Positions 23,328 through 35,291 of a DNA stretch of 64,000 bases are shown piece after piece. How positions within the stretch are numbered: the first letter of the stretch is position 1; every line of letters begins with the position of its first letter. The stretch lies in NCBI GenBank assembly GCA_963922205.1, contig CAWUHX010000014.1, forward strand, positions 556,001-620,000, read 5' to 3'. The position numbers and the translations under genes were made by a program. This stretch comes from Romanomermis culicivorax (Eukaryota; Nematoda; Enoplea; Mermithida; Mermithidae). The notes below the pieces were generated by a model, which saw only the letters and a list, made by a program, of their open reading frames with translations, was not told the DNA's origin and made no database searches.

Positions 23328-23901
23328 TGTTGTAGTGTGTTTTCCGCTGATTTTTTATCGTTTTGTCAAAGTGCGTTAGAGGCCCGCAGGTGGCAAGTGG
23401 AGAGAGCAACGTGGACCACCAGTAGCCATCTTACTGTAGCACACATCAGTACGCGTGCGCTGGTCTCTCTTTTTATTATCATTAGTGTTATAATTTTATA
23501 TGTTTGTTTACTAGTTGTGCGCCCCGTTGGCCACCACTAGTCCATACTCGCCGCCTCCCACCACGCCTTTTTCGTCTTTCTCTCGCCCGTGCGTGGGAGT
23601 TGATTTAGTGTTTTCATTCTTCTCGCCCGTCTTCGTTTGGTTCACGTAAGTTTTGTGTTTTATTGCGTAACATTAAAAGGTAGAAAAACTCTCCCCTTTC
23701 GACCTTGTGCAATAAGGGAGACAATTAAAGAAAGCAGATCTTTCTTTAATTGTTGGGACAATTAGTGTTGGGGTTTAAGTACCAGGAATTAGATTATCGG
23801 GTAAACGTGGGTCTGGGAAGCACGTACATTAAGGACGCAACCTCAGAATCCCAATCCTGCTCACGCCGCATCATAACCGCCCCAACGACCAAAATACAAC
23901 A
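23328..23901 (+). repeat. 5' LTR of E3
   Basis: 574 bp, TGTTGTAGTG...AAAATACAACA. It is about 97% identical to the partner at 28695 by manual comparison. Confidence 0.93.
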
Positions 23902-23902
23902 C

Positions 23903-23920
23903 TGGTGACCGCTTGGATTG
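23903..23920 (+). promoter_or_regulatory. Putative primer binding site of E3
   Basis: TGGTGACCGCTTGGATTG starts one base after the 5' LTR. The TGG start fits pairing with a tRNA 3' CCA end. I cannot name the tRNA. Confidence 0.5.
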
Positions 23921-24039
23921 TACGCTGCCTCTCCCCGCCGTTGCGTTGCATCCGAAAACGCTCAAAGAGTCCAAAATTCGACCTCGCCGCAGTTGCGCCA
24001 AGAGGTACAAAAGAGGTTATTATACCCTGCGAAAAAAGA

Positions 24040-25366
24040 TGCCAACGGTAAGCAACACACCGCCGGACTTCACCCGCTTTCCGTTGCGATCCAGTTCTCC
24101 GAACGCCGCCACAGCAGCACGCCGCGCCCTCAGTTTTGATCAAATGCTGTTGCCGCGACCGTCAAATATTATGCAATCGACAGGGGTACCCACGGTAAGC
24201 CTCCCGCCCCATAATCCGCTTTTGTCTAATTTCAGTACTCCCCCGCTGGACGGGACGGCACAACCGCAAGTACCGCTCATTCCCACAACCACAGTGATGA
24301 TCAATTCTCAACCCCCCCGGTCGCTAAATCAAAACCCCCTTACCGCTGCCGAAAATTACGTTAACGCGCAGCCCGCACCGCAAATGCCGCCACCAAGTGC
24401 CCCGGCCCGAAGTAACAATGAAGAAAGCTGTCGCCAGAACCGATTCCTCCCAATCCTTTGTCAATATCGAACCACCGCAAGCCCCAGCCGCCACCTGTGC
24501 TTCAGTAAACAATCACCGCAGTAGCCTAACCATCGCAAACGCCAATGAAGTTCAAAATTTTCGAATTGAAGCACGACCAACTCAATACGGCCGCCGCCCG
24601 CATAACCAACAATGTTCCTACGGTACAAACGATCGATCAGATTATCGGCGCCGTCTCCGACCAATTCCAAGCCCAGCAATTACGCGTCCAACGCGAAATC
24701 CAGGAACAAACCAAAGCCACTAACGCGCGTTTCACAGCACTCGCCGAGCAAATGCAACAATTGATTTCCACAACCGCCGCCGCAACTAATGCGCGCAATC
24801 TGCCTACACCAAGACCGCCGCTGGTGTCCTCACGGTTTCACGGCGAAGAAACAAGAGATATTTATATTCCAAACGAAACTCTCCGTGAAACTGAACTGGC
24901 TCCAGTCTCAGTTTACTACGAGGATATGAGCCGCGCATCACCTTCGACTATGACTGCGCCCACTGACTCACTCTGCTGTTGAATTACGATGCCTATCAGC
25001 ATATCCTTAGGCAAGCACAACTAAAAATGCTAACTTAAAGCTAACCTCGATGCCGCAGCCATCGCCAGCAAAGAATATTTTGATCGCAAAGCCCCAAAAC
25101 GCGAGTTCGTTGTCAACGACTTGGTTCTTTTAACTAACACACGCAAAGCCAACAAAATCCAACCCGACTTCATCGGACCTTTTCTCATCACGGACGCCTC
25201 CCACACAGCCGAAAACATTGTCACCATCGACTCACTCGATGCGCCCGGCCGCCCGCAAACCGTCTCCATAACGCGTTTAAAACCATTTGTTCCACGACCC
25301 GCAAAGGACGCGTTCGATAACGAAGAAGGTACACCAGGTATGCCCCACACTTCTCGCCGGCAATAG
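24040..25366 (+). pseudogene. E3 gag N-terminus fused to integrase C-terminus by deletion
   Basis: A likely gag start is the ATG at 24040 ([14 protein letters not shown]). Pro/Asn/Gln-rich sequence follows. After frame changes near 24440-24545 comes a helical, coiled-coil-like region (DQFQAQQLRVQREIQEQTKA, about 24657-24717). RFHGEETRDIYIPNETLRET (about 24835-24890) then gives way near 24900 to sequence matching E2 from about 11485, the integrase C-terminal part (NTRKANKIQPDFIGPF, about 25135-25182). The product cannot be a functional polyprotein. Confidence 0.8.
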
Positions 25367-25817
25367 TTTGCTTTAAAATTTTTTCTTTTGTGATACGGCG
25401 CTCATCAGGCCGCGTTGTAAATAATCTTTACGTCTGTTAATTTAGATCATGGCGACTTCGCTGACGAGCAACGATGCACGGCAGTTTCGAAACACTTCCC
25501 TTCCACCCGTCTTTTACAAACCGACTCGACCCACTTTACACCATCACCCTACATCTTGTCCGGTCCCCACATTTTATAATAGGAGGGGGTCTCTTCTTTA
25601 ATGTCAGGTTCTGTTCAGCGCGAGGCCATTCGGTTTATTTCCGCCCGACCCTGGGCGCTATCACTCTCATAAGACTAATCGGGAAAGGCTGATTATAGTC
25701 CCCATTAACATAGCGGTGTTTGTGTTGCTTTTCATAACGGTAGTGTTTGCATTTTCTTACTTTACACTTTCTTCACCTTTCAGCAGCTTATTCTTTTACT
25801 ATTTCATTTCTACTTTT

Positions 25818-28277
25818 CTCATGGACGAATCTACTCCCGTCCAACCCGCCGCGATTGATTCCGAAACGATGACGTCAGAACAAATGTTGACCGATATACC
25901 TGAAGAAAGCACGGTGGATCAATCCACGTCTATGGATGTCACCCTTATAGAACCCGCCGATACGATACCGACCACAGCACCCGCCGTGGACCCAGGAATA
26001 TATTTAGCGACACCGGCAGTTTTGCCGGGAACCCCGATCATTGCTACCGTTGCCGCAGCCAGGTATAGTGCTCCGGTACGTTTTTCGCAACAGATTATTT
26101 CAGCTACTCAATGGGACGCCTTGGCCGCAGCACTCGCCACGTACCATTTTCCACCACCGCCGCCTGGTATGTTGTTCCCTGAACATCAGTGAAAAGATTT
26201 ACCAGCAGCGCTAAAGGACAAGATACAACGAATTTTGCTGCCTCCACCGATGTTGATCGCCCCGGTCCTGCAAGTTGCTCAAACGGCTCTGGTGATAGCC
26301 CAACCCGTTGTGCAAGCACCGGCTCCTTTACCGCCACCAGCCACATTGCAACCGCAACCAATTCCGCAACCGCCGCAACCCGCGCCTCTAGTGCCGCCGA
26401 CGGCGCCTGTGGATGTTCAAACCCCACAGGCACCCAGCACGTCTGTGTCAGCTCTAGATTGCTATGGTAACCCTATCCGAAGACCCGGCTGGTATGAACA
26501 CTCAACAAAGCGAAAACAACACCTACAGGAAGAATCGGCATACCGCAAATCACACAAAAGGCGAACAACGGACAAACCGAGCATGCGGCGAACGCTGCCA
26601 CCCAGCACTCCGCGTGCTGAGCGCGGCAGAACGCCCAGCGAATGTACAACTCGACGCCGCAAACAATGCGATAAACAGAGAGCCCGTGAAGAGGCTGAAA
26701 GATCTTCGCACGCCACGTCCACGCCGAAACCCAAAGTCGAGTCCTCCAAAACAGCAGCGTCGGCAACAAAACCGCCGCCTGCTCATCAACCCGATAGCCA
26801 CCGTTCATGTCACGAGTCGCGCTCTCATGATGATCGCCACCGTAGAGAAACAAAACAAACTCAACCAACCAGCCGGGATAGTCGTCAACACAAACGCCGC
26901 GATGATGTACCGCCGCAACGCACACAAAGCGAACAAACACGCAAGGTACATTCGGCCGGTTTCTACGAAGAGGCACATCGCCACCAGTTCCGCCGGTCAC
27001 CACCCAAGTTGACAGACTTTATTAGCCCGTTGCATAGGGATGCTGAGATCCAACGCCATCTGGAAGCCTTGAAAAACCCGCCGAAAGATGAGTTCAAAGT
27101 CCCGCTTCCACTGCCTCCTATGGAGGTGGATGCCGCCACGTCAACTACCACCATGATTCGGCCAACGGTCACATCGCAACCGCCTACGGTTCAGACAACT
27201 GCTGCGACGACTATGGTAACCCACACCACGTCGCTGCCGCCTACGGCCCCCACGTCGGCTTCGGTTACCGCGTTCAAACAGCCGCCAGTGATCATCACCA
27301 CTAGGCTGGTTCTTGGAGCACCTCCCCCACCAAGTCCCGCACCAACTATCAAACCACGGTTGCCCAGCGAAGCCACGCGATTACCAAATTATACACGTTT
27401 CCGAACCACCAATACGCCCCATTGCGTTAGGCTAGTAACACCGGGCTACCCACCGAATATCAACCCTGTGGTCGAGTTTTTCTCGCCGCGCACGCTACAC
27501 AAAATGGTATTGATCAACTTCTTCGGCCGCCTCGGCATTCGCATCATCATGCCCGTGCACATCCGTGCTACGAACGCTTCACTCGCACTATACCAATATT
27601 TTCGAGATCATTACCACCCCGCTTATCAAGAACAACAACCGCCAATCTCGCACGACGTGGCCACACTGATATTGAAATGGGTCGCCGGTCTTTGGGCTGA
27701 GGAGCTCGGTGTCGTTGACGCCGTTCACACCGCCCACTTGACCCTTTTTCTATACGAAGCCCGCGGTTTGGATAACCCCTTGTGCCTGCTACAAGCCTAT
27801 AACACCACTGTCGGACTCATAGACAGTTGGATGGCTTACCCGCACTACGCCCCGTTTCCACAACCGCCGGAAATCACCGACATTCAACAAATCTATCTGC
27901 AGTATCACAGCAAGACGGAACGCCCCGCACCCCTGCTGCGTTGGCACGACTTTTCTGCCCGGTGGAACCTACTGCCACCACGACCGTTGCCACCAACAGG
28001 GTTGCCATCCGATTGCCCGTCACTAATTGTCTCTCAACTGCCAGCCCGAGGCGTAAACCCGCTCTCGCCGCTTCAACTTCAAACGTATACCTCGTTGTCG
28101 CGCCACCGCGATACCTCCGATTACGGCCGATCCTGCTACTCCCGTAATACCCGTTTTGATGGCCACGACGACCCTTGCGATCCACACGGATACCACAACG
28201 ATCGATACCAACGAAATGAACGCGACCGCCGCGGTTCTCCTCAAAACTGCATCCGATACTCGCCACCGACGCTGCCA
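25818..28277 (+). pseudogene. E3 ORF3, N-terminally truncated, one in-frame stop
   Basis: It begins within the ORF at [10 protein letters not shown] (25820), so the N-terminal third seen in E1 is missing. It stays open to 28439 except for a TGA at 26190-26192, where E1 has TGG (EHQW). Conserved parts are [18 protein letters not shown], the Arg/Ser-rich segment, [34 protein letters not shown] and [12 protein letters not shown] small deletion near 28235 shifts the last residues, so the hydrophobic tail read after it is spurious. It is the best-preserved ORF3 C-terminal half in the window. Function unknown. Confidence 0.75.
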
Positions 28278-28576
28278 TTAGGAAAAAGCTTTTGTACAGT
28301 AATTTTGTTTTCTTTGTTCTTGTTTGTTTTTCTTAACCTCATTTCAACCGGTTGTTTAATTTCTAATCTCGCTCGTGCTTTATATTTTTGTACTAGTGTT
28401 TCCAGCGCATGTGCAGCCGACGCTGCAACCACACAGTGAGTTGACCGCTGGTGGCCCGCTACACGCCCCCACTTGCACCACTTTTATCCTTGCCTCCGCC
28501 GCCGGACGCCCTATTGTCGCCGCCCCAAAAATCGGCTCAAACTACCCCAACAACTCCGCCGGCCCCACTGTGTGAC

Positions 28577-28594
28577 GCCGAAGAATTCTTCGGC
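28577..28594 (+). promoter_or_regulatory. Conserved hairpin upstream of E3 3' LTR
   Basis: GCCGAAG-AATT-CTTCGGC, the same as in E1. Confidence 0.6.
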
Positions 28595-28681
28595 AACCCC
28601 GGCGACGGCCTGTAGTGGCGGAGCCCTTCCCCTTGCATGTTTTTCGGTATTTCTTGATGATCGCTTAGGGCGATCTACTGC

Positions 28682-28694
28682 AAGGGGGGAGGGG
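28682..28694 (+). promoter_or_regulatory. Polypurine tract of E3
   Basis: AAGGGGGGAGGGG directly before the 3' LTR. Confidence 0.85.
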
Positions 28695-29268
28695 TGTTGT
28701 AGTGTGTTTTCCGCCGATTTTTTATCGTTTTGTCAAAGCGCGTTAGAGGTCCGCAGGTGGCAAGTGGAGAGAGCAACGCGGACCACCAGTAGCCATCTTA
28801 CTGTAGCACACGTCGGTACGCGTGCGCTGGTCTCTCTTTTTATTATCATTAGTGTTATAATTTTATATGTTTGTTTACTAGTTGTGCGCCCCCTTGGCCA
28901 CCACTAGTCCATACTCGCCGCCTCCCACCACGCCTTTTTCGTCTTTCTCTCGCCCGTGCGTGGGAGTTGATTTAGTGTTTTCATTCTTCTCGCCCGTCTT
29001 CGTTTGGTTCACGTAAGTTTTGTGTTTTATTGCGTAACATTAAAAGGTAGAAAAACTCTCGCCTTTCGACCTTGCGCAATAAGGGAGACAATTAAAGAAA
29101 GCAGATCTTTCTTTAATTGTTGGGACAATTAGTGTTGGGGTTTAAGTACCAGGGATCAGATTATCTGGTAAACGTGGGTGTGGGAAGCAAGTACATTAAG
29201 GACGCAACCTCAGAATCCCAATCCTGCTCACGCCCCATCATAACCGCCCCAACGACCAAAATACAACA
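28695..29268 (+). repeat. 3' LTR of E3
   Basis: 574 bp, TGTTGTAGTG...ATACAACA, followed by the GCCG target duplication. Confidence 0.93.
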
Positions 29269-29272
29269 GCCG

Positions 29273-29975
29273 CTATTGACCCAATTAAGACGCCCCAATT
29301 AATTTGCACATCGGCAGCTTGTCCCCTAGAACCTACACTAAAGTACACATTCCACAGCTACATTAATTTCTCATTAAAATCGTAAACAACACCTGCGCAC
29401 AGTAAAAAGTAAAAGCCCTGCCAGACATTAGTCTCAAGTGGAACGGTAGCAATGGTCCCACAAAACATGTGTACACAGAAGAAATAGATACAGAAGCATG
29501 CACAGAAGCACAGAGGTGTGGCTAAGCCCACTGTGGGAAGCAAGCACAAGGAAAGCATGAAAAGCATACAGTACTAGGAAAGCATTGGAAGGCGTGACTA
29601 AACTAGGGAGAAGAATGAAGCAAGAAGCAGCGATTGGTGGAAGAAGATTGAGGAAAACGAGACCTCCCGCGATGGCAAGGGAGTTGCCACAGAAGCCGTA
29701 TTTAAAGAGAAGCAAAGCATGATTCCGTCAGAATTTGTGCTTCTAGTTTTCATTTGCAAGCGCGTTCTCCGTAAAAGTGAGATTTTTCGAAAACAGTTAA
29801 ACCGAGTTTTGTTATTTGCAAGCAATCGTTTTGTATTTTATATTGATGAGCAAGCGATCGTCGAGTCTGCGTTTAGTTGACCGCCATTATATTCGTACCT
29901 CCGTCCCAATTGTCTGTCGCCATTGTTCTCTTGTGGATCAAGTAAAGTATCACTAAGAACTGGTCGTTACAAATA
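29273..29975 (+). other. Promoter- or LTR-like segment of unknown identity
   Basis: It contains a TATA-like TATTTAAA (about 29699), an AG-rich stretch before it, and ends near GGTCGTTACA (29962-29971), which is LTR-end-like. I cannot find a matching start or partner. It may be a solo LTR of another family or a genomic promoter. Confidence 0.25.
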
Positions 29976-30839
29976 TGTTCAATGATAATTTTACACCCAA
30001 AAGACATCCAGCGTGCATGTGCAAAGAATTGACATGTGTGGGAAGAAATTTTTTTTTCATCTATTTCCGGGTGCCAATTTATTTTTCATTATTCACATTC
30101 AGTATATTTATTTATTTTGATTTCTGTGCAGGGATGAAGGCTTATGTTATCTTCTTTTGGGAATTTTGAGAAAAACCATTGGATTTTAGAGAACAGTTGA
30201 CAGAAAAAGTACACAATTAGTCTGCTACTATCACTGATTCCACAAATTCATTTTTGTTTTCGAAACGTTTTCACTGTGAACTTTCGCATTTATATGATTA
30301 GACGATGAGGATTGAAGACATCATTATCGACTGTAAATTTAGAGTCCCTGTTCAGGAACGCATGCTACAGGGACTTATTTTCCCACATATTTCAATACAA
30401 TAACTCGAAAAAATTCGACGCTTTGCAACTAGGATTTATGAGCGTGAATTCATTCTAACCTCGGGAACAGTCGTTTTTCATAACATAAAAATTCGGAAAT
30501 GTCAATGGCGCAGAATGAGAAATGAAAAAAAATTAAAAAATTCTAATCGCAATCACAGAAATGTTGATAGCAGATGATTCCATGAGAAATCAATCGTTAA
30601 TATGCTTTCAACTGCTGCAGAACACTGATGTGTCATTCATCAGATTAATTTGACTGATCAGATTATAATTTTTTTTTAATTTTCTCGCAGGTTACTGACT
30701 TTAAAAAGATTAGAAGGTGTGGGTAAGGTCACATGAAAGACGTTTTCAATAATAAGGGATAGTCCTACAAAATGAGGAAAAACCTGAAAGGCTTGCAAGA
30801 CTTTATAGACTCAAAAGAAAAGACATTAAGACATCAAAG
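29976..30839. other. AT-rich spacer
   Basis: No gene or repeat that I can support. Confidence 0.4.
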
Positions 30840-32442
30840 AATCAGTGCGTTAGTGCAGTGTACTATTTATTCAACGATTTATAAGGCATTTTATTAAAGT
30901 TGCCCCATGTCGATCGGAGGTTGTGGGCATCCTGTATATTTTAGATTCCCCTATTCATTCACCATTAGCAAAAGGGAGCGAAAGCGAAGTGATCCATGAG
31001 ACAATCAGTGGAACAGATGAAGGACTAGTATATCTTGCAACACTGCCGACCTGCTAATGAGTCCTGGGTGGACCCTTAATCCCGTGTCTTTCCTCTGCTT
31101 ACCAAGCTATGATTAGGTAACTTATTATATATTTGTGGTTGATTTGTAGAACAGGCTGCTTGCAACAAGCTGCAACGCGAGTTTGGTGGTTAAGGGAAAC
31201 AAGTATACAAATAAAGAAAAGAAGTTGATAGTGGTGTGATTTAAATCAGGAATTTCAGCTTGTTTTGCATGATCCGAGTCGGATTTATTCATCAGAGTAA
31301 CTATTTTCCATTGATTGACGCAATGATTGAAAATTCAGTGAATGCAATGCCTGAAAATGGAGATCTGGCAATTTTAGAATCTGTCAAAGTAATTGTGCAA
31401 CAAGTTTGTATTTGTGATTATTTTCTCATAGCATTTGAAATCTACAAGAAAAAATCTTGGAAACATGCAATCACTTCGAGCAAACTTTGGCAAATGCAAT
31501 GTGAAAAAAATGCACAGCGAACAAAAAGTTTTTCATCTCTCTCTAGGAACCTCTAGGTACGTGTCAGCTAGCACCAGTTGCATGCTGCTACACTTCGTCT
31601 ACCCAGGACTCGATGTTGACCTTAGCACTTTTTATAGACTAGAAGGTATTCTTACATTTCTTGTATAAAAATATATATATATATTTATATAGAGCGAATC
31701 CTTGCTGACTTTTAGCAAATTCGACCCCGCCCCAGCATTGGTCCAAAAGACCGTGAATTAAACTAAGAAAAAATTCAAAAGGCTATCATAAGCTTTTACG
31801 ATTTTTTTAACAAAGCATGGAATGATGCTTTAAAAAGTACAGACCAAGCGAATAGTTTCACATGTGTGACCGATCGAAAGAATTTGCTACCTAGATGTTA
31901 GGCGATAAATTTTTTTTTTGTTATCAGAAAAGAAAAAATTTCCATCCCACCCCTCCCCAGTCTTTTCTGACCCGAAGAATTTTTGTGCTGTGCATGCATT
32001 TCCTTCCAGAGCCGGCTACCAGCCCCAGAGTATGGCAGGACCTTCATTCAGTCGAACTTGAATGAGTTCAGTCTTGAAATTCTGGCTTCCAGCAAATCTT
32101 AGAGCAAATGCAGCAGGTGTGCTTGCAGATTACCAGACCTGTGACTGGTTCTACAGATAAGCTGTAGTCGAAAACTGCGATTGATATAATCCACATTGTT
32201 CGTGCTTTCACTGTCAGAAAAGAGAAACATTGTTGATATGTTGTCAATCTAGAATGTTAGAGCGAGAAATAGGCGGGCTCTACCTATCAGGTTTACTCAG
32301 CTGATCATTTATGGCTCCTTTTAGATTAGATTCCCTACAAAACAGGTATGTGGAAAATAGGAGAACGCTTTCGACAAAATAAATCAGATCGATCAGTCAG
32401 ACTGCCCCCTATCCTTCAAACTCCACTCACTATTTTGGATTG
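30840..32442 (+). repeat. Duplicated upstream region of peptide gene 2
   Basis: It shares several blocks with 42711-44812 upstream of gene 3: CTATTTATTCAACGATT, GTCGATCGGAG, CCCCTATTCATTCACCATT and AACCAAGCTATG-like runs. It therefore belongs to a segmental duplication carrying the gene. A 98-codon ORF (31260-31556) is not preserved in the other copy and is probably chance. (AT)n occurs at about 31671-31692. Confidence 0.6.
32292..32309 (+). promoter_or_regulatory. Conserved upstream block, peptide gene 2
   Basis: TTTACTCAGCTGATCATT, 151 bp before the ATG. Confidence 0.5.
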
Positions 32443-34279
32443 ATGGACGTGATTTTCATATTGTTTGCAGCGGTTTTCCTATGCTTGATCCCAGAATTTG
32501 AAGCGATATGCGAAAAGCACGGTGAGTGTATGCTAATTATGAAGCACACGGATATACCAAGAACAGGATTCCTGCAGGAAATATTCCTAAGGCAGTCCAA
32601 TTAGAGATCAGGGAATCAATTTTATCAATCAGGAAATGGTTGAAAAGAATGATCATCAAGGAGTATGTATCACGAGGGAAAATTCCTGAAACTGAGTCAA
32701 CAAGCCTTTCATTATTTTGAATAAAAGTTGGCTGCAACCTCACTGCAATGATCGTTTAAAAACTAATGGCGTAGAGTGATTATTACTATGTAACTTAATC
32801 CTTGAAACACTTCAGTTGCATACATGCCAGAAGCTACAGAGTCGATGCGCATTTGTCAGGAACCACGCAGGGATGGAAGCTGCGGCAGCCGATTTTGCAC
32901 GCACAAGAATTTTTTCGGGCGACCAGCCTGTTGCGCTCATAGCTGTCTATGTTCTGAACGTCCAAAGTGAGTATCATTATTAAAGTTGGCTAAAAAAGGC
33001 GCTTTCAAACCCTACTCTACCTGAAGAAGCTCGACCATACCTGCAGGTTCTTGGGGTGGGTTTGGAGGGTCCCTACCTGACGCTTCGCAGTATTTCAATT
33101 TTTTGGGACTTTTAAATTTTTAAGGAGAAAAATTTGGAATTTCATTTCACATGAAAAAATAATTTTTTATTGTTGGAGCTGAAATAGCCCACTGAGGAAC
33201 ATCTAAAAGCAAAGTTTCAAAGAATTCTGATTAATCTCGATTGACTTATAAGGATTGTTGAAAAAATTTGTGGCTGACCACCCAACCCAAATTTTCATGT
33301 TTAACATGTATAACCTTATCTCTTCCAATGTAATATATTTGTTTTGAGGAATGCCATTCAAAAGAATCTGCCTCCAATGAAATTTACAGTTGTTTTACTG
33401 TCATTCTCTATCTACTCAGGGAACTGAAAACAAATTAAAATTTGAATTAGTTTCCGAATGATTGCTTTTTAGTTTAAAAAATAAGCATATTTGATGCTTT
33501 TCCGAAGATAAAAGAAAAATGGAAATTTCGTTTAAAAATAGCTATATTAAATATTTTGTAAAAAGTTCACATTTTTTTCTCGTTTGTAGAGATAAAACAT
33601 GTCTTCTGTTATCCACATTTTAATGCAGTATTTCAAGCTCTTAAAGTTTTATATTGAAGTGTGCTGCAGATAAAATTGAAAAATTACCTTTAAAATGTGA
33701 CTTTTGGATGTTTTGATGAAATCTTGACCATTTACCAGCCTGACCACAAAACTTTAAAAGGGAATTAGAATGTCAACCAGAAAAAAAGTACAACGATTAT
33801 TCAAGACTTATTGACTCATAATATTTTGGCTTCATTTCTACAAATAATGCAACTGCGAAATGTAAGTTTATGAAAATCAAGTTTTGGCGTCTCAAGCTCA
33901 TTATGCTTCAAGAATGAAATTGATTGGCGTACGTTAAATTTGATAATATTTTGATCACGTGTTAAAATCAGCATCGGATTTTTTTCAAGTTGATCTTGTG
34001 TGAGAACTCGCTAGTATTCCACTCCAAGACTGTATCCAACGACGACTAAAAAAATAATAGAACGTTGTGTAGATTGTGTAGATTGCAAACGAACCTATCA
34101 TTAATTAAGTTTGATTTTAGAGACAGAAGAAGTTGTATTCGATACACAACAAATTTTCATACAAACTCAATAACATAAAACTGAACAAATTGTTGTTCTA
34201 ACTTCTCTTTAGGTGTCGCTATGGTCAACTCTCATTTACAAGAAGAAATTGGCGTTCATGTAAAAAAGTGTTCTATTAA
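32443..34279 (+). CDS. Secreted ten-cysteine peptide, copy 2 (three exons)
   Basis: Exons 32443-32521, 32816-32966 and 34213-34279 give a 98-residue protein. The signal peptide (IFILFAAVFLCLIP core) ends near FEA. Cysteine number and spacing are identical to copy 1. Exon 2 keeps YMPEATESMRIC, GSCGSRFC and GRPACCAHSCLC. Exon 3 keeps CRYGQLSFTRRN, with a final cysteine seven residues before the end. Intron 2 is about 1.25 kb, with donor AA|GTGAGT overlapping the in-frame TGA at 32968-32970 and acceptor CTCTTTAG. All splice phases match copy 1, and no stop or indel interrupts any exon. ATTAAA lies at 34326-34331. It is 4.2 residues-per-turn neutral, that is, I see no helix or repeat clue to its function. 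Role unknown; secretion is inferred. Confidence 0.8.
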
Positions 34280-34325
34280 GCTCGCTGCTTCAATTTATTT
34301 GTCTATTCATTGGTTGAATTTTTGA

Positions 34326-34331
34326 ATTAAA
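34326..34331 (+). terminator. Poly(A) signal of peptide gene 2
   Basis: ATTAAA 47 bp after the stop, in the conserved 3' flank. Confidence 0.55.
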
Positions 34332-34720
34332 CTTTTCATTTGGATCACATTTGGTAATTATATGACATGGCTGTTTGCTGCTGGAGAATTAAGTTCGTTC
34401 AAAATGCCGATGCATAGAGTTACAGTATTTAATACACCAATGGATCAGCCAAATTGTAAGCTATACTGTTCATAAAATCAATAGCATTAATTTGACCCTG
34501 ATCATACTGTAGATTGAGTGTAAAAAATTCTAGTGTTCCAAATGTGACATAATTGCATTTTGGTAATTTTCAACTCTGGCTATGTGACTATCTGTGTGGT
34601 CCTGTATAACTGTATAATAATTTACAATGCTGTTTTTGCCTAGTTTGTGTGGTCTTCAAGAATAACTACATTTCTCATTTGATACTATGTTTTCAGTGTC
34701 CAATTAGAATTATGGCTGAA

Positions 34721-34868
34721 ATGAACGATGCACATTTGCAAATGGCGCATTTAACACACGGTGCATTTGCTAATAGCGCATATGTCAATGGGGCATATGA
34801 CATGCGGTGCATTTGGATCCGTGCAATTGGCAAAAGCACATATGAAAAGGGCGCAATTGGCTACACCC
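34721..34868. repeat. Degenerate GCGCATTTG/GCGCATATG tandem motif
   Basis: The motif GCGCATTTGC/GGCATATG recurs about every 20 bp with partial palindromy, about seven times. An 85-codon ORF over it (34649-34906) is repeat-encoded. I do not call it a gene. Confidence 0.55.
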
Positions 34869-34869
34869 T

Positions 34870-35049
34870 GTGGGAACAGGTGTCAAGACTGCCATGCAGG
34901 AAGTAGGCCAATCTATTGAGCATGTTCTTAGAACCAAAGGTGATATATTGTCGAACATTTTTCATAACCTTATCAATGGACCCCTTCAGCTTATTTTCAA
35001 TAGTATGGTCATCATCCTTATTCTTTTAGCTATATGCTACTTAGCATAG
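34870..35049 (+). other. Open stretch with a membrane anchor, possibly env-like
   Basis: A 59-codon open stretch has an amphipathic part (VKTAMQEVGQSIEHVL), then INGPLQLIFNS and a hydrophobic span (MVIILILLAICYL) to TAG at 35047-35049. After the stop the same frame reads a basic tail (AKRKPRL). This layout resembles the end of a fusion-glycoprotein-like Env. It lies before the protease, which is the wrong order for gag-pol-env, so it may be the end of a neighbouring rearranged copy or a chance ORF. Confidence 0.25.
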
Positions 35050-35291
35050 GTCTTTCTCATTTGGTATATAGCTAAACGAAAACCCAGACTCTGAAACAGT
35101 TGTTCTGGACAGCAAAATATTTCTTTTGGTCGAGCTCTGTTAGAAATGTCTAAGATAACAACAAACGGAAAAAATAAAATAAAACAGCCCAAGTCATCCC
35201 CATTTAATATTCGCTTCAACAAAACCAAAGATAATGTTGATATAGAAGAAGCTGTAAATTTTTCACAGATCATCAAAAGAGAACCCCATAC

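Larger units (their letters stand above)
23328..29268 (+). mobile_element. Ty3/gypsy-type LTR retrotransposon E3, internally deleted
   Basis: 5' LTR 23328-23901, 3' LTR 28695-29268, both 574 bp, with the 4-bp duplication GCCG at 23324-23327 and 29269-29272. By eye the LTRs differ at about 15 positions, so this is the youngest insertion here. The interior joins a gag N-terminal region directly to the integrase C-terminus near 24900, removing the rest of gag, the protease, RT, RNase H and most of integrase. The start of ORF3 is also missing. It could move only with help from a complete copy. Confidence 0.93.

Noticed and set aside
28278-28439. Hydrophobic, envelope-like tail at the end of E3 ORF3
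   Set aside because: It is read only after a small deletion that shifts the frame near 28235. E2 ends instead with a polar [14 protein letters not shown] tail, so the membrane-like run is an artefact.
29358-29715. Cys/Leu-rich minus-strand ORFs with membrane-like runs
   Set aside because: They derive from an A/G-rich plus-strand segment that looks like a promoter or LTR. No start context or homologous copy supports coding.
31260-31556. 98-codon ORF upstream of peptide gene 2 as a gene
   Set aside because: The homologous region near 43580-43640 does not preserve the frame. It lies within duplicated non-coding flank.
34649-34906. 85-codon ORF as a gene
   Set aside because: Most of it is the translated GCGCATTTG-type tandem repeat.
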